A stretch of 64,000 bases of DNA from Bactrocera neohumeralis. Lineage: Eukaryota > Arthropoda > Insecta > Diptera > Tephritidae. Every line of letters starts with the position of its first letter. The first letter of the stretch is position 1. Shown here piece after piece: positions 10,660 through 22,562 of this stretch. The notes beneath the pieces are model-generated. The model searched no databases. It saw only the letters and a program-made list of their open reading frames with translations, and was not told the DNA's origin. The position numbers and the translations under genes are program-made. The DNA lies in the NCBI RefSeq assembly GCF_024586455.1, contig NC_065922.1, forward strand, positions 21,510,089-21,574,088, written 5' to 3'.

Positions 10660-12845
10660 TAGCCCTGACAGACGACAGCGCTAATATGCGTTAGCGGGCT
10701 TAAGTTACATTTATTTGCGCATTTGACCCATGTGAATGCAAGTTTGTAATGCACAAGAATTTCGTGCATTTGGCTGAATTTAGTAGGCAACATTGGTTAA
10801 AAATGACAGATTTTTGCTATTGTTTGACAGATGTCGCTTGAAATCTGCCGCCTTGTTTGCGTTCACAGCCAGAGGTAAACAGTTTTATATTGCTAATTAA
10901 ATTATGTGTAAGTATATTAACAAAAACAAATTTTAGAATTTTTAGATGGCAGAAAATAAACAACGTACAGTTTGCTATCCATTTTCCAATATTCTTCAAT
11001 TTTTTCACACACTTTCATTTCACTTTTTGTTTTAATAAATAAACTAATTTCACTATCAGCTGTCCAAATGCACAAGTGTGCCATCTGTCACCATAAAATT
11101 TCAATGCGCATTAGCGTTGCTTCTTCTTCTTCTTCTTAATTGGCGTAGACACCGCTTACGCGATTATAGCCGAGTTAACAACAGCGCGCCAGTCGTTTCT
11201 TCTTTTGCTGCGTGGCGCCAATTGGATATTCCAATCGAAGCCAGGTCCTTCTCCACTTGATCCTTCCAACGGAGTGGAGGCCTTCCTCTTCCTCTACTTC
11301 CCCGGCGGGTACTGCGTCGAATACTTTCAGAGCTGGAGGTTTTCATCCATCCGGACAACATGACCTAGCCAGCGTAGCCGCTGTCTTTTAATTCGCTGAA
11401 CTATGTCAATGTCGTCATATATCTCGTACAGCTCATCGTTCCATCGGATGCGATATTTGCCGTGGCCAATGCGCAAAGGACCATAAATCTTTCGCAGAAT
11501 TTTTCTCTCGAAAACTCGTAACGTCGACTCATCGGTTGCTGTCATCGCCCAAGCCTCTGCACCATATAGCAGGACGGGCATTATGAGCGACTTATAGAGT
11601 TTAGCTTTTGTTCGTCGAGAGAGGACTTTACTTTTCAATTGCCTACTCAGTCCGAAGTAGCACCTGTTGGCAAGAGCAATCCTGCGTTGGATTTCCAGGC
11701 TGACATTATTAGTGGTGTTAATGCTGGTTCCTAAATAGACGAAATTATCTACAACTTCAAAGTTATGACTGTCAACAGTGACGTGAGAGCCAAGTCGCGA
11801 GTGCGACGACTGTTTGTTTGATGACAGGAGATATTTTGTTTTGCCCTCGTTCACTACCAGACCCATTTTCTGTGCTTCCTTGTCCAGCCTAGAGAAAGCA
11901 GAACTAACGGCGCGGGTGTTGAGGCCGATGATATCAATATCGTCGGCATACGCCAACAGCTGTACACTCTTATAGAAGATGGTACCTTCTCTGTTTAGTT
12001 CTGCAGCTCGAACTATTTTCTCCAGGAGCAGGTTGAAGAAGTCGCACGATAGGGAGTCGCCTTGTCTGAAACCTCGTTTGGTATCGAACGGCTCGGAGAG
12101 GTCCTTCCCGATCCTGACGGAGCTTTTCATGTTGTTCAACGTCAGTTTACACAGCCGTATTAGTTTTGCGGGGATACCAAATTCAGACATCGCGGCATAA
12201 AGGCAGCTCCTTTTCGTGCTGTCGAAAGCAGCTTTGAAATCAACGAAGAGGTGGTGTGTGTCGATTCTCCTTTCACGGGTCTTTTCCAAGATTTGGCGCA
12301 TGGTGAATATCTGGTCGGTTGTTGATTTTCCAGGTCTGAAGCCACACTGATAAGGTCCAATCAGTTTGTTGACGGTGGGCTTTAATCTTTCACACACAAT
12401 ACGCTCGATAGAACCTTATATGCGATGTTGAGGAGGCTAATTCCACGGTAGTTGGCGCAGATTGTGGGGTCTCCTTTTTTATGGATTGGGCATAGCACAC
12501 TTAAATTCCAATCGTTGGGCATGCTCTCGTCCGACCATATTTTACAAAGAAGCTCATGCATGCCCCCTATTAGTTCTTCGCCGCCGCTTTGTTGTTCTTG
12601 AGGCGGTCAATTGCTATTCGAAGTTCTTCATGGTCGGGTAATGGAACGTCTGCTCCATCGTCATCGATTGGGGAATCGGGTTCTCCTTCTCCTGGTGTTG
12701 TGCGTTCACTGCCATTCAGCAGGCTGGAGAAGTGTTCCCTCCATAATTTAACTATGCTCTGGGCATCAGTGACTAGATCACCTTTGGGGGTTCTACAAGA
12801 GAGCGTTGCTCAAGGCGAATTAATTTTGCTCGTCTGTCAGGGCTA
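10660..12845. mobile_element. Harbinger-like MITE, copy 2, split by an RTE-like LINE
   Basis: The MITE starts TAGCCCTGACAGACG at 10660 and ends CGTCTGTCAGGGCTA at 12845, flanked by TAA (10657-10659 and 12846-12848). Its own sequence is 10660-11121 plus 12811-12845. The interruption at 11122-12801 is a LINE flanked by a 9-bp duplication AGCGTTGCT (11113-11121 and 12802-12810). Removing the insert and one duplication gives sequence collinear with copy 1. Confidence 0.82.
11122..12801 (-). mobile_element. 5'-truncated RTE-like non-LTR retrotransposon, reverse transcriptase
   Basis: The minus strand encodes the longest ORF in the window (11327-12397, 356 aa), preceded by a frameshifted upstream part (from 12801) with LKNNKAA and SNYRG-like segments. 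RT landmarks are QCGFRPGKSTTDQIFTMRQI, HLFVDFKAAFDS, FRQGDSLSCDFFNLLLEKI, the catalytic YADDIDIIG, and a C-terminal FERKILRKIYGP plus RLRWLGHVVRMDE. The 3' end, at the left, is a GAA-type short repeat after a conserved tail seen in five other fragments here. The endonuclease domain is missing. Clade assignment (RTE-like) is from motif style and not proven; a small frame break near 12590 makes this copy inactive. Confidence 0.85.
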
Positions 12846-13048
12846 TAAGAAGTCCAACCGATCTCAAAATCTCACATTTTTTTTTCATTTTCCTTTCATT
12901 CCCACAAACACAATTTAAATTTAGTCAAATTGCTATATTTTTTTTAAATATAAGACTAAATGCTTTCGTAGCAAACCGTGTAATTGGGTTAAAGTAGATA
13001 TAAATATTTCTGGCCAATTACGTGGCAATGTTTATTTGGAAATATTTA

Positions 13049-14273
13049 TTTTTATACTCTCGCAACAAAGTTGCTAAGGAGAGTATTATAGTTTTGTTCA
13101 CATAACGGTTGTTTGTAAATCCTAAAACTAAAAGAGTCAGATATAGGGTTATATATACCAAAGTGATCAGGGTGACGAGTAGAGTTGAAATCCAGATGTC
13201 TGTCTGTCCGTCCGTCCGTGCAAACTGTAACTTGAGTAAAAATTGAGATATCATGATGAAACTTGGTACATGTATTTCTTGGCTCCATAAGAAGGTTAAG
13301 TTCGAAGATGGGCAAAATTGGCCCACTTCCACGCCCACAAATTGGCGGAAACCGAAAACCTATAAAGTGTCATAACTAAGCCATAAATAAAGTCTCTTTG
13401 GTGAAATTTGGCACAAAGGATCGCCTTAGGGAGGGGCATATTTGGACGTAATCTTTTTGGAAAAGTGGGCGTGGCCCCGCCCCCTACTAAGTTTTTTGTA
13501 CATATCGCGGAAACTACTATAGCTATGTCAACCAAACTCTATAGAGTCGTTTCCTTCAGGCATTTCCATATACAGTTCAAAAATGGAGGAAATCGGATAA
13601 TAGCCACGCCCACCTCCCATACAAAGGTTATGTTGAAAATCACTAAAACCGACTAACAAAAAACGTCAGAAACATTAAATTTTACGGAAGAAATGGCAGA
13701 AGGAAGCTACACCCAGGTTTTTTTTAAAAATTGAAAATGGGCGTGGCGTTGCCCACTTATGGACCAAAAACCATATCTCAGGAACTACTAAAGCGATTTC
13801 AATGAAATTCGGTATATAATATTTTCTTAACGCCCTGATGACACGTACGAAATATGGGTGAAATCGGTTCACAACCACGCCTTCTGCCAATATAACGCTA
13901 TTTTGAATTCCATCTGATGCCTTCTCTGTATAATATATAGTACATTAGGAACCAATGATGATAGCGGAATAAAACTTTACACAAATACGGAATTTGAGCT
14001 GAGGTATCCCTTGTGGAAAAATTGTCGTGATCGGACTATAACTTTTCAAGGTCTCTGATATCGAACACGAAGAATTCAGTGCCTAACCTAACCTAACCTT
14101 TTTTCACCGAAAATATCAATAAATCTCTCAGATGTTTTCATGTAATTCAGAGGGCATCATTTTTATATTCTCGCAATAAAGTTGCTAATAACGGTATCTC
14201 GATTATCACTTTATCATGTGAGAGTATAAAATGTTCGGTGACACCCGAACTTAGCCCTTCCTTACTTGTTGGT
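13049..14273. repeat. Long interspersed repeat with ACTCTCGCAA ends, unclassified
   Basis: Begins with TTATACTCTCGCAACAAAG and ends at 14161-14270 with a similar start motif followed by GAGAGTATAAAATGTTCGG and CCCTTCCTTACTTG. It contains a GTCTGTCTGTCCGTCCGTCC stretch at 13198-13217. Related sequence recurs at 33373-35481 and in part at 48818-48912. Overlapping ORFs on both strands have no recognisable domain and I do not call them genes. By general appearance this is an abundant fly repeat, probably transposon-derived. Confidence 0.6.
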
Positions 14274-15648
14274 TACTGATTTCGTACTCACGAATCTAAT
14301 ACTTTTAAATAATATTTATTCTATGTTGTGTTACTTTTTGTGTGTTCATTTGCAATCAATTTATTTTATTTATTTTGTTGATTTAATTTATTTCGAGGCT
14401 GAAACCGTTTATACTGATTTTGCTCATATCAGTAGCTAATAAAGCTTTTAGGTAAATAGATTATATGTATAATATTGCATGTATTTTCAACTATATGCCT
14501 TTATATTTTACATTCTGCCTATGCAGAAGCATAACTATCATTTTTTAAAGTTGCAATTTAATGCGCAATTGTTCTACGAACTCATTCAGATATACTCGTA
14601 CTTTTCAATTAATACATTTTGGCGTAAATTGACCATGAGAGGTTCAATGAAAAATATATTGAGCATTCGGCGAATAGCGATTGTTGATAAAACGGATTTT
14701 AAAATGTTGATGTAGCCACAAATGTAAATGTAATTCATTCTGTAGAATCGCATAGGAAATATGTATGTATGAAAATTTACTGGTTGGAAATTGAATATTC
14801 ATGCCGCATAAGCCTGCTAACTTTCATACACCTAAATTTATATGAATTAAAATCTTATAAAGCATCTATTTGATTTGTCAACGACTTTCATAAGATACAT
14901 CATATGTTTTTCTTCATAGTAAAACTAGATAATTAAAGTTTCTTATACCTAAAATTGGTTTTTTCTCAAGCTATTTTTGGTTGATGTTTTCTGCCAGTAA
15001 TTATAAGACTTTGCCTTAAGATAAGGAAACGAGAAGACAAACGATATGGCTTGCTCGGTGACAGATAGGAACACAGCTTCCCTACAGCTAGTAACACAGG
15101 GCGCAAAGTTACTTTGGTGTAGTGTTAATGGTGGACAGAAGAAAAAACTCTTACTGCTAGGCAAATGGGAGCTTAGTAACATCGAAGGGGATATCATAGT
15201 GCACCGAATCTTAAGATTCCATCTTCGGTACATCGGAAAAGTAGATTCGATGGAATGCAGAAAATGAGGGAGGATGGCGAGATTTTGCAAATGACCAGCC
15301 TTTAGCCAGCTGAGACGGGATATCTTCCACGACTCTCAGTAATCAAAATAAAACATATTGGGCAGCTGGGATGGAAAAACTCAGATTTTTTACTAAATCT
15401 ACTACTACTGGATAGATTAGGTAAGGTCAATAGGCCAGGCGTAGACTAGTTTTTCAGTGAGCTTATGTCGCCACCAGAAAGTGACCAGTTAGTAATCTGG
15501 TCATGTTCCTACAATGTCTTCTATCGAGTGCCAAAAGAAGTTTAGTACACTTCCGATCTACCGTTTTGCACATAATTTTTTCAGTTTTGCACCCAGGTAG
15601 CTGGTTTCATCAGGTTTTGAAAGGAAGTCGCGAGTATTGACTAACAGT
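14274..15648. other. Receptor intron, no recognised element
   Basis: AT-rich to about 15000, then a more GC-balanced stretch (15040-15480) with broken ORFs on both strands that looks like old transposon sequence, but I could not match it to a family. Confidence 0.45.
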
Positions 15649-16361
15649 CACATGGTGACAAAAAATGACAAAAAGAACCCGTAAATTGTATTTAAATTCC
15701 CCGGGGAAATTAACAAAAACACAAGCCTACGAGTGGTAGAAAACTTTTAAAGAAGGTCGAGAGATAATTGAAGACATGCCTCGTTCTGGACCTTCGACTT
15801 CTTCAGCTGATAAAAATATTAAAAAAGTGAAGGATATGTTGCTTGAAAATCGTCAGGGATGTATTAGAGAGATGGTAAGAGAGCTCGACATCTCTCGCGA
15901 GTCCGTTCAAGTGATTTTGGTGGATATTTTCGGTATAAAAAGCGTTCTTGCTTGACTCGTTCCGATGAAGCTGCATGTTTTTAAAAGGAGTACCGTAAAC
16001 ACGTCTCTTTGGACATGCTTGATCGTGCGAATTCCGATCGCACACACATGGTGAACATTCTAACTGCCGATGAGACATACTTAGGTTTATGAGTTCTACT
16101 TGTACATGCAAACAGGTCAACAATCATCGGAATGGAACCCCTTCTCAGTCGATTGAAGAGATAAAACAAAATTCGCGGAAGGAGCTGAAGGTCATCACAA
16201 AAAGCGCTTATGAAAAGTGTTTTGAGGACTGAAAAAATTGTTGGCATAAGTGTATTACATCTGGTGCGCATTACTTTAAAGGTGGCAAAATAAATACTGA
16301 TGAATAATTAAATATTTTGCCTTTTACTTAAAATTTCCGTGGCCTGTTTTGTCACAATGTA
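15649..16361 (+). mobile_element. Mariner deletion derivative 1 (family shared with 43315-43933)
   Basis: The plus strand reads, with breaks, REIIEDMPRSGPSTSSADKN, KVKDMLLENRQGCIREM, ELDISRESVQVILVDI (helix-turn-helix), LDMLDRANSD and a TADET first catalytic site. It then jumps to the C-terminal IEEIKQNS, NCWHKCITSGAHYFKGGKIN. The second and third catalytic aspartates are deleted. The right end is TTTTGTCACAATGTA; the left has TGGTGACAAAA. The deletion junction is the same as in the copy at 43.3-43.9 kb. Confidence 0.78.
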
Positions 16362-17272
16362 TATACATACATTTTTTCCGAAGAGCTCGGAGATAGGAAC
16401 TTGAAGTTAACATCTTAATGGCTCAGTAAAAAATTAATACTTAGAACCGTCTATTGTGTATAATGCCAGTCGACTTCTATCCAACGTTCCAGGAATTGCT
16501 TTTGATAGCCAAGAATACTTTCTTCGAAAGAAAGAGAGAGGAATGGAAAAACAAAACGGCTAGCTTTAAACGATAATTTCGATTTAATGCGAATCCATCA
16601 AAGAAAACGCGAAGCGGTGAACCAGTAGAAGCCAGTCAAAGGTTTACGCAGTAAAATTAAAGGAGAGGAAGGAAAGTATTGAACGCATACCATGGTTGGA
16701 AATGCGCATAGAGGTCGATAGCGCAGGGCGCAGCATTCATGCGCTTTCATTGTAATGGTGAGTCCGTGCGAAATTGAAGGTGCACAATTGCATTCTCACT
16801 GACTACTCACTCATCAGCCGGCGAATATGCTTATTCGCTTGCATAACTGTGCATTGGCATACGTTCGAACGTACGCAAATAGCAACTTCACCTTCAATTA
16901 GATTGGGTTGCGTATGCCATACTCAACCACTCTCCATTTGCCACTACAACTATTTTCTTTTATTGCCTTACTTCACTTTGCTTTTTTCAGCTTTTCTTTG
17001 CATTTAGCAAGTCGTGACCAATGTCAGCTGTTGCAATTTGCCTGAAATGCTTTTGCAATTGTCTGATTCCTCATGCACATGATGGCATATTGATTGCATT
17101 TTCTATATACATATATAATCGTACGTTTATTAGGGTGGTACTTAAATGCAGTAGGAAAATTATCGGTAGTTAATTGGAACTCCGAAACCATATCTTCATA
17201 TCCTGAACAGAGTATTTTAAGTTTGGCACGAAGTTTGCACCACCCAAAAGGAAACGTCAGAAACCCTAGATA
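16362..17272. other. Receptor intron, no recognised element
   Basis: About 900 bp without protein similarity or repeat ends that I can identify. A 77-aa plus-strand ORF near 16774 has no family features. Confidence 0.5.
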
Positions 17273-17963
17273 CAGGGTTTGTCCGGAAACTAATAGGGTT
17301 GAATCGATTTATTGAAACCAATCGTTACAATTCTTTAAAAACTTTCAAAATAGGCTCCTTCTGCGTCGATGCAGCGTTGCCAGTGCATTAAAGGCGTCAC
17401 GGAAGGCATTCTCCGGAATAGCCTTGAGAGCCGAGGTGCGTGCTGCTTGGATCCTCTCTGTCGTCTCAAAATACCTTTTATCGGCCTTTTGAGGCAAAGC
17501 AAAAAAGTTCGGGTGCCACATCTGGGCAGTAGGGCGGCTGTGGAAGCGTTGGGATGCCGGCCTTGGTTAGGTAGCTGTTCACAAGAAAGGCGGTGTGAGC
17601 CGGGGCGTTGTCGTGGTGCAACTTCCAATCGGCTGCGATGTCTTGTCGGACCCGATTGACCTTTTTTGATAAATTTAACATCTGGGCAATTAAACGAATA
17701 CTTAGTCGACGGTCTGAGTTCAAAACCTTGCGCACATGAGTCACATTGTCTGTGCTTGTCGAAGTCGCAGGTCTCCCAGCACTGTCTTCTTTATCGACAC
17801 GCGAAAATGTTTGTCCTGACTCTCCAGGTGCTCGGAGACAACAGACCAGCCGCTCGTTCGTTAGCTAGGAACGCCCTCTACCGAATGCAGTCGGTGCGCG
17901 CACGCTCCGTAGTACAGTCGCGGGGGAAGAAAATCAGTCCTATTACTTTCCGGACAAACCCTG
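17273..17963 (-). mobile_element. Internally deleted mariner with complete inverted ends
   Basis: Inverted ends CAGGGTTTGTCCGGAAA / TTTCCGGACAAACCCTG flanked by TA on each side define a 691-bp element. On the minus strand it keeps a helix-turn-helix segment (VLNSDRRLSIRLIAQMLNL), then after a deletion the second catalytic site LHHDNAPAHTAFLVNSYL, an LPQPPYCPDVAP segment and a C-terminal RCIDAEGAYFESF. The first catalytic region is gone. Another copy of the family lies at 48913-49497 in opposite orientation. Confidence 0.85.
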
Positions 17964-18049
17964 TATATATAAATAATCAGAGTGACCAGTTGAGTCGATT
18001 TAGCCATGTCCGTCTTGTCGTCAACTAGTCCCATAGTTCCCTCGGTCTA

Positions 18050-18719
18050 TAAATCCGCGGCTTATAGATCCGGCCATTTTTTTCGAATAGTTTCAAGCAA
18101 ACGATGCATAACACTATAATTATTCCTTGTTGACAATTTGGCCGGTCGTAAGGAATGCGGAATGTACTACACCTCGAAAACTGTCAACATAACATTGATT
18201 TTTGACCTGCTTTGACGTGTTGTTTTGGGCTTCGACTCACCTTTGCCACGATAAATCGGCCGAATATCGTCGCAAAGGAACGTCTGTCTTCAAGCCGTAA
18301 GCATAGATCCAAGACTCATCGCCAGTAATAATACGACGCTATTTTTCGAAAAAATTGAGTGATTTTGGAACAAATCGTGCTTTTACTTTTCTTAGGTGTT
18401 CTTTCTAAATGGTTTTCACTGATCCTTAGGATATTCTATCGATTACAGTCAGATTTCTAACTGTCAATCGTCGATTCTCAAGCATCGATTCCTTTATTTT
18501 ATTGACGTGTTTATCATCAGTTGATGTTGATAGCAGTCCTCGACGTAGTTCGTCAACGCCTTTTCTACGCTCTTTTAATTTGTATCAATCAAAAGCACTT
18601 GCTGGCGACAAATAATTATCTGCGAAAGCCTTTTCCAACATTCTGAACGTTTTGGCACCAGAAATTTGATACCGCACATAAAATTTAAGGGAACTTCTCT
18701 GTCGAATAGTTTCACTCAT
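18050..18719 (-). mobile_element. Decayed mariner transposase, N-terminal two thirds
   Basis: The minus strand starts MSETIRQRSSLKFYV at 18719, followed in broken frames by KTFRMLEKAFADNYLS, LLSTSTDDKHVNKIKESMLE, LLNFFEK, and the first catalytic segment GDESWIYAYGLK, then VVHSAFLTTGQIVNKE. It is truncated before the second catalytic aspartate. It abuts copy C of the deleted-mariner family 50 bp away and is related to the relic at 4935-5616. Confidence 0.7.
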
Positions 18720-18769
18720 CGTAAAAATCGTCGGATGCAATTTATGTACTTCAGAAAGACAAGAGTATA

Positions 18770-19271
18770 CTACTGTGATCAAATTGAAAGGTGAATTTTG
18801 TCCATTTCAACTCCTTCAAAGTAATCCGCACCCGCTGCAACACACCTATGCCAACGAATTTTCCAGGCATCATAGCACTTGGAAAAATCCTCCGTCGTGA
18901 TGGCCATCAAAGCCTTCGTCGATTCTGCTTTTATATCCTTAATTGAGTCAAAACGGTGTCCTCAGAGTGGTCATGTGACTTTGCTGAATAGCCAGAAGTT
19001 ACACAAAGGCAAATTAGGCGAAAGCGGTGGTTGCGGCACGATATTAGGTGAAAATGTCGCGAAATGGTCAGGAATAACCAATGCAGTATGAGATGGTGCA
19101 TTGTAGCACTTCTTTGTGCAATAAATTCAGACATAGTAAAAATCGAAGAAATCACTTTTAGAGCCTCACAAAACGACGCGTATCTCAAATACTAATGAAT
19201 ATTTTGACGTGATATTGGAAAAACACGCGAAGTATAAATTAAAAATTCACCTTTCAATTTGATCACAGTAG
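18770..19271 (-). mobile_element. Internally deleted mariner, copy C
   Basis: A 502-bp element with ends CTACTGTGATCAAATTGAAA and TTTCAATTTGATCACAGTAG, flanked by TA at 18768-18769 and 19272-19273. Interior and deletion match copies A and B. The ends are the best preserved of the three. A similar MLE terminus (TTTATCACAGTAGTAT) follows at about 19400-19418. Confidence 0.86.
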
Positions 19272-20928
19272 TATGTACTAAACACTAATGATTATTTTCA
19301 TGTGACATTTGGCGCAGATGTCTGTGATTGTCATGTCAACTTAAAAAAAATACTTTTCGACGAATTAGTTTTCTCGTGAAATTTAAATTAAAAAGTCTTG
19401 CTTTATCACAGTAGTATAGCTGCCATTCCAACTAATCGCTCAAAATCAAATAATTGTATTAAAATTTTTTAAATTTGTTAGGAGTATTACAGCTACGGTG
19501 CAACCGAAGTTCAGATTTTTTTCTTGATTTTCCGTAAATGGACTTATTTATAAGTAATATGTTGGTGTAACCAACTGCCCTAGTATGAACTTTATCTGTA
19601 GTGCTATCGAATTCGAATAAATCGATTTGTGTTATGACATCACAAAAAAATTTGCATTTATTTTTTTTTTTCATAACCACCCTAATGTGCATGCACATTA
19701 CAAAAAGCGCAAAGTCTTTCAACACATTTTGTCACGCAGTCACTTTGCACTAAGCAATTAATTTGCTGGAAATGGCAAATAGAACAGTATGCAAAAAGTA
19801 GGTGTATGCAGTATGGTGCATTTCTTCTGTCGCCGTCACTAATTTGTTTTAATGGACACTCATATGTTCGACAAGTGAGCTTAGCAAACAGCTGTGCTGT
19901 GTGCCATGGCAAAAGAAATGAGAGCTATCTATGCAAGTGCAAGCGTGTCCCGGTGTTGGACCAAGTACTATATGTAGCTTAAGTACCTATCCATTAGCAT
20001 CTCTATGCGCACTTGTGTAGGTGAGTTCAATAAATTAACACCTACACTTGATGTGTTCATGCGAATGCAAGTGTTGCTGTTACGCTTCGGGCAAGGGCGC
20101 GGGCTGCGGTCACGGCAATTGTGTAGGCAGCAAGGCAATGCATAATAAATGGCATCAAATTTGTGCTTCAATTCTATGTAATTTCATTTGCAATTTGCTA
20201 CTATTGACATTGTCGGTGCGAACAGTATATATCGGGCGAGTTGCATTTAACTTTGCATACAAAGCAAATAATTGTTATATGGAAAATTAGTCATAGGAAT
20301 TGTATTATCAAAGGAAGTTCCACGAATATAACAACTGCCACAATGAAATAGTGATAGAAAAGAATGCAAGTGGATAACTTTGTTGTGATCATGTCCAGCA
20401 GAGTTGAAAAATACTATCCTATCAAAACTGACCTGAACTGAAAAAATTAACATTTTCATGTATTTTAAAACAAATCTCTATTATCACCTTTAAAATAGGT
20501 TTTGGGTCTTATAGATCCCTCAAAATGGCCAAGTGGTATACCTCGTTAACTGCTTGACTTTTTAAAACGATTTCATGGTAAACCACACCACGCTAATTAA
20601 ATAAAGCGAACACTTTTTTGACTGATTTGACGTGGTTTTTCGGTTTCAGATCAACTTTAGATGAATTTGATGAATGCAATAGATCAATTGAAAAGTCACC
20701 GGCCTGACACATATGTAGGTGGCGCTACTAGAATCAAATCCATATAATTTTTAGTTAGCCGTAACCTTGCATAAATTTGACAGCCTTTTGATCATTCGTT
20801 TGTAAATTATGCAATCCTTTCATTTTGACTGAAGCAACTTTTGTTGAATCTTTTGATAAAATGTTGCTTTTTGAAAGAAAAAAATAGAGTTGAGGCAAAA
20901 ACTTGGTTTGATGAAGAGTTTCCGAAGA
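19272..20928. other. Receptor intron, no recognised element
   Basis: AT-rich intron DNA. A cysteine-rich 80-aa ORF at 20048 lacks a signal peptide, splice context or family motif and is not called. Nothing else is supported. Confidence 0.5.
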
Positions 20929-21327
20929 CTTCTTCTTCTTCTTTATTGGCGTAGACACCGCTTAAGCGATTATAGCCGAGTTAACAACAGCGCGCCAGTC
21001 GTTTCTTCTTTTCGCTACGTAGCGCCAATTGGATATTCCAAGCGTAGCCAGGTCCTTCTCCACCTGGTCCTTCCAACGGAGTGGAGGTCTTCCTCTTCCT
21101 CTACTTCCCCCGGCGGGTACTGCGTCGAATACTTTCAGAGCTGGAGTGTTTTCGTCCATTCGGACAACATGACCTAGCCAGCGTAGCCGCTGTCTTTTAA
21201 TTCGCTGAACTATGTCAATGTCATCATATATCTCATACAGTTCATAGTTCCACCGAATGCGATATTCGCCGTGGCCAACGCGCAAAGGACCATAAATCTT
21301 TCGCAAAACTTTTCTCTCGAAAACTCC
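20929..21327 (-). mobile_element. RTE-like LINE, 3' fragment
   Basis: The minus strand gives KIYGPLRVGHGEYRIRWNYE, RQRLRWLGHVVRMDENTPAL and GRGRPPLRWKDQVEKDLATL, then the RNDWRAVVNSAI tail, the same C-terminus as the 11122-12801 element, and ends in the same GAA-type 3' repeat. It is truncated 5' at about 21327. One frame is open over 114 aa but the RT core is absent. Confidence 0.82.
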
Positions 21328-21644
21328 AAGACTGTTTTGTCTTTTTCATTAGTACTGTTTTTTACGTGCCGGGTGCCAAACCCAGCGCACAACCCTGTGG
21401 AGGAGATGTTTCGCCTTCTCACTATAGTTCTTAGGCTACCCAGAGGATACTTGGTCAAACACCGGAAGTCGTGAGCTGCTTGAGCCATATGTAAAAGAAT
21501 CGTTTTTGGCCCCTCCCAAGTAAATGGCGATGAGAGAACTTTCCTCACTTGCATGTACCTCGACACATGACCCCATCCTCCGTTTCCGAACACTGCCCAA
21601 GACAAATATACCACCAAGGATAGGTATGCTAAGCTTAGAAGTGG

Positions 21645-22260
21645 TGAAATGAGCGAAGAAGACGGTAAACATAGTGGACGACCAAAACATGTATGAGAAG
21701 GCTCTGTGCAAAGTGGTAGCCGCGCGAGCTCACTTTCGACCAAAAACAATGACGGTAATTCGGAGGAGTGTTTGGAGATGTTCAAGCATAATAAACCCGA
21801 GTTTTTACATGGATGAAACATGTTTCCATCATTATACTCCGAAGTTTAATGGACGAGTGGACTCCACGCGATAAAGGTTATGACGTCTGTATTAAAAGAT
21901 GCGCATGGAATAATTTATATTTACTACTTAAAAAAAGGAAAAATCATCAACAGCGTCTATTACATAGCGTTATTGGATCGTTTGAGGGACAAAATCGCCG
22001 AAAAACGGCCGCATTTAAAGAACAAGAAAGTCTTGTTTCACCATGAAAATGCCACGTGTCACAAGTCAGTGAAAACGATGACAAAAATGGGGCTTCGAAT
22101 TGCTGCCGCATCCACCGTACCACAAAAATGTTATCGAAAAGTTGGAAGGTCGCTATATATAGTCAGCGTATAAGCCTTAAAGGAAAGTATGTTAAAAAAC
22201 AATCGAATTTGCGAAGAAAAATGTGTTTTATTATGGTAGACCGGGGACTTTTCAATTGAC
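21645..22260 (+). mobile_element. Decayed mariner transposase fragment
   Basis: Plus-strand frames give EMSEEDGKHSGRPK, MDETCFHHYTPKFNG (first catalytic Asp), DAHGIIYIYYLKKGKIINSV, YYIALLDRLRDKIAEKRPHL and VLFHHENATCHKSVKTM, where the usual HHDN catalytic aspartate reads Glu. Frames shift several times. The preceding 21330-21640 stretch is transposon-like but unassigned; 22261-22562 shows nothing I recognise. Confidence 0.7.
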
Positions 22261-22562
22261 CTGCTAGGAAAGTGAGACGTTGTCAAGCATCTCTTTTATA
22301 AACTCTACTCGACGTCATGTCTACAAAACGATTTAGGTCTTTTGGAATGAATCCAACAAGGTTCATATCATGAATGAATCTATCATCGAAAACCGCTGAG
22401 TACTTCTTTATGATGCGAAGACCCGAATATCTATACAATTGCCATTATCACATCATATTAATAGAACTAGGCTTATTGATTTATTAAAATAAAAATGTAT
22501 AAAGTTCTTGTTTTAAAATGTATGGGTCACAAAATTTCAGTAATAGTTTTATAGAAAACAAC

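Noticed and set aside
13018..13890. Overlapping ORFs of 70-106 aa on both strands
   Set aside because: They lie in an interspersed repeat, overlap each other in several frames and show no domain.
20048..20290. 80-aa cysteine-rich ORF, possible small secreted peptide
   Set aside because: The cysteines precede any hydrophobic segment, there is no signal peptide or splice context, and the region is intronic.
21210..21821. 203-aa minus-strand ORF
   Set aside because: It runs antisense to or across an RTE fragment and a mariner relic, and its sequence resembles no family. It is probably a chance frame in transposon debris.
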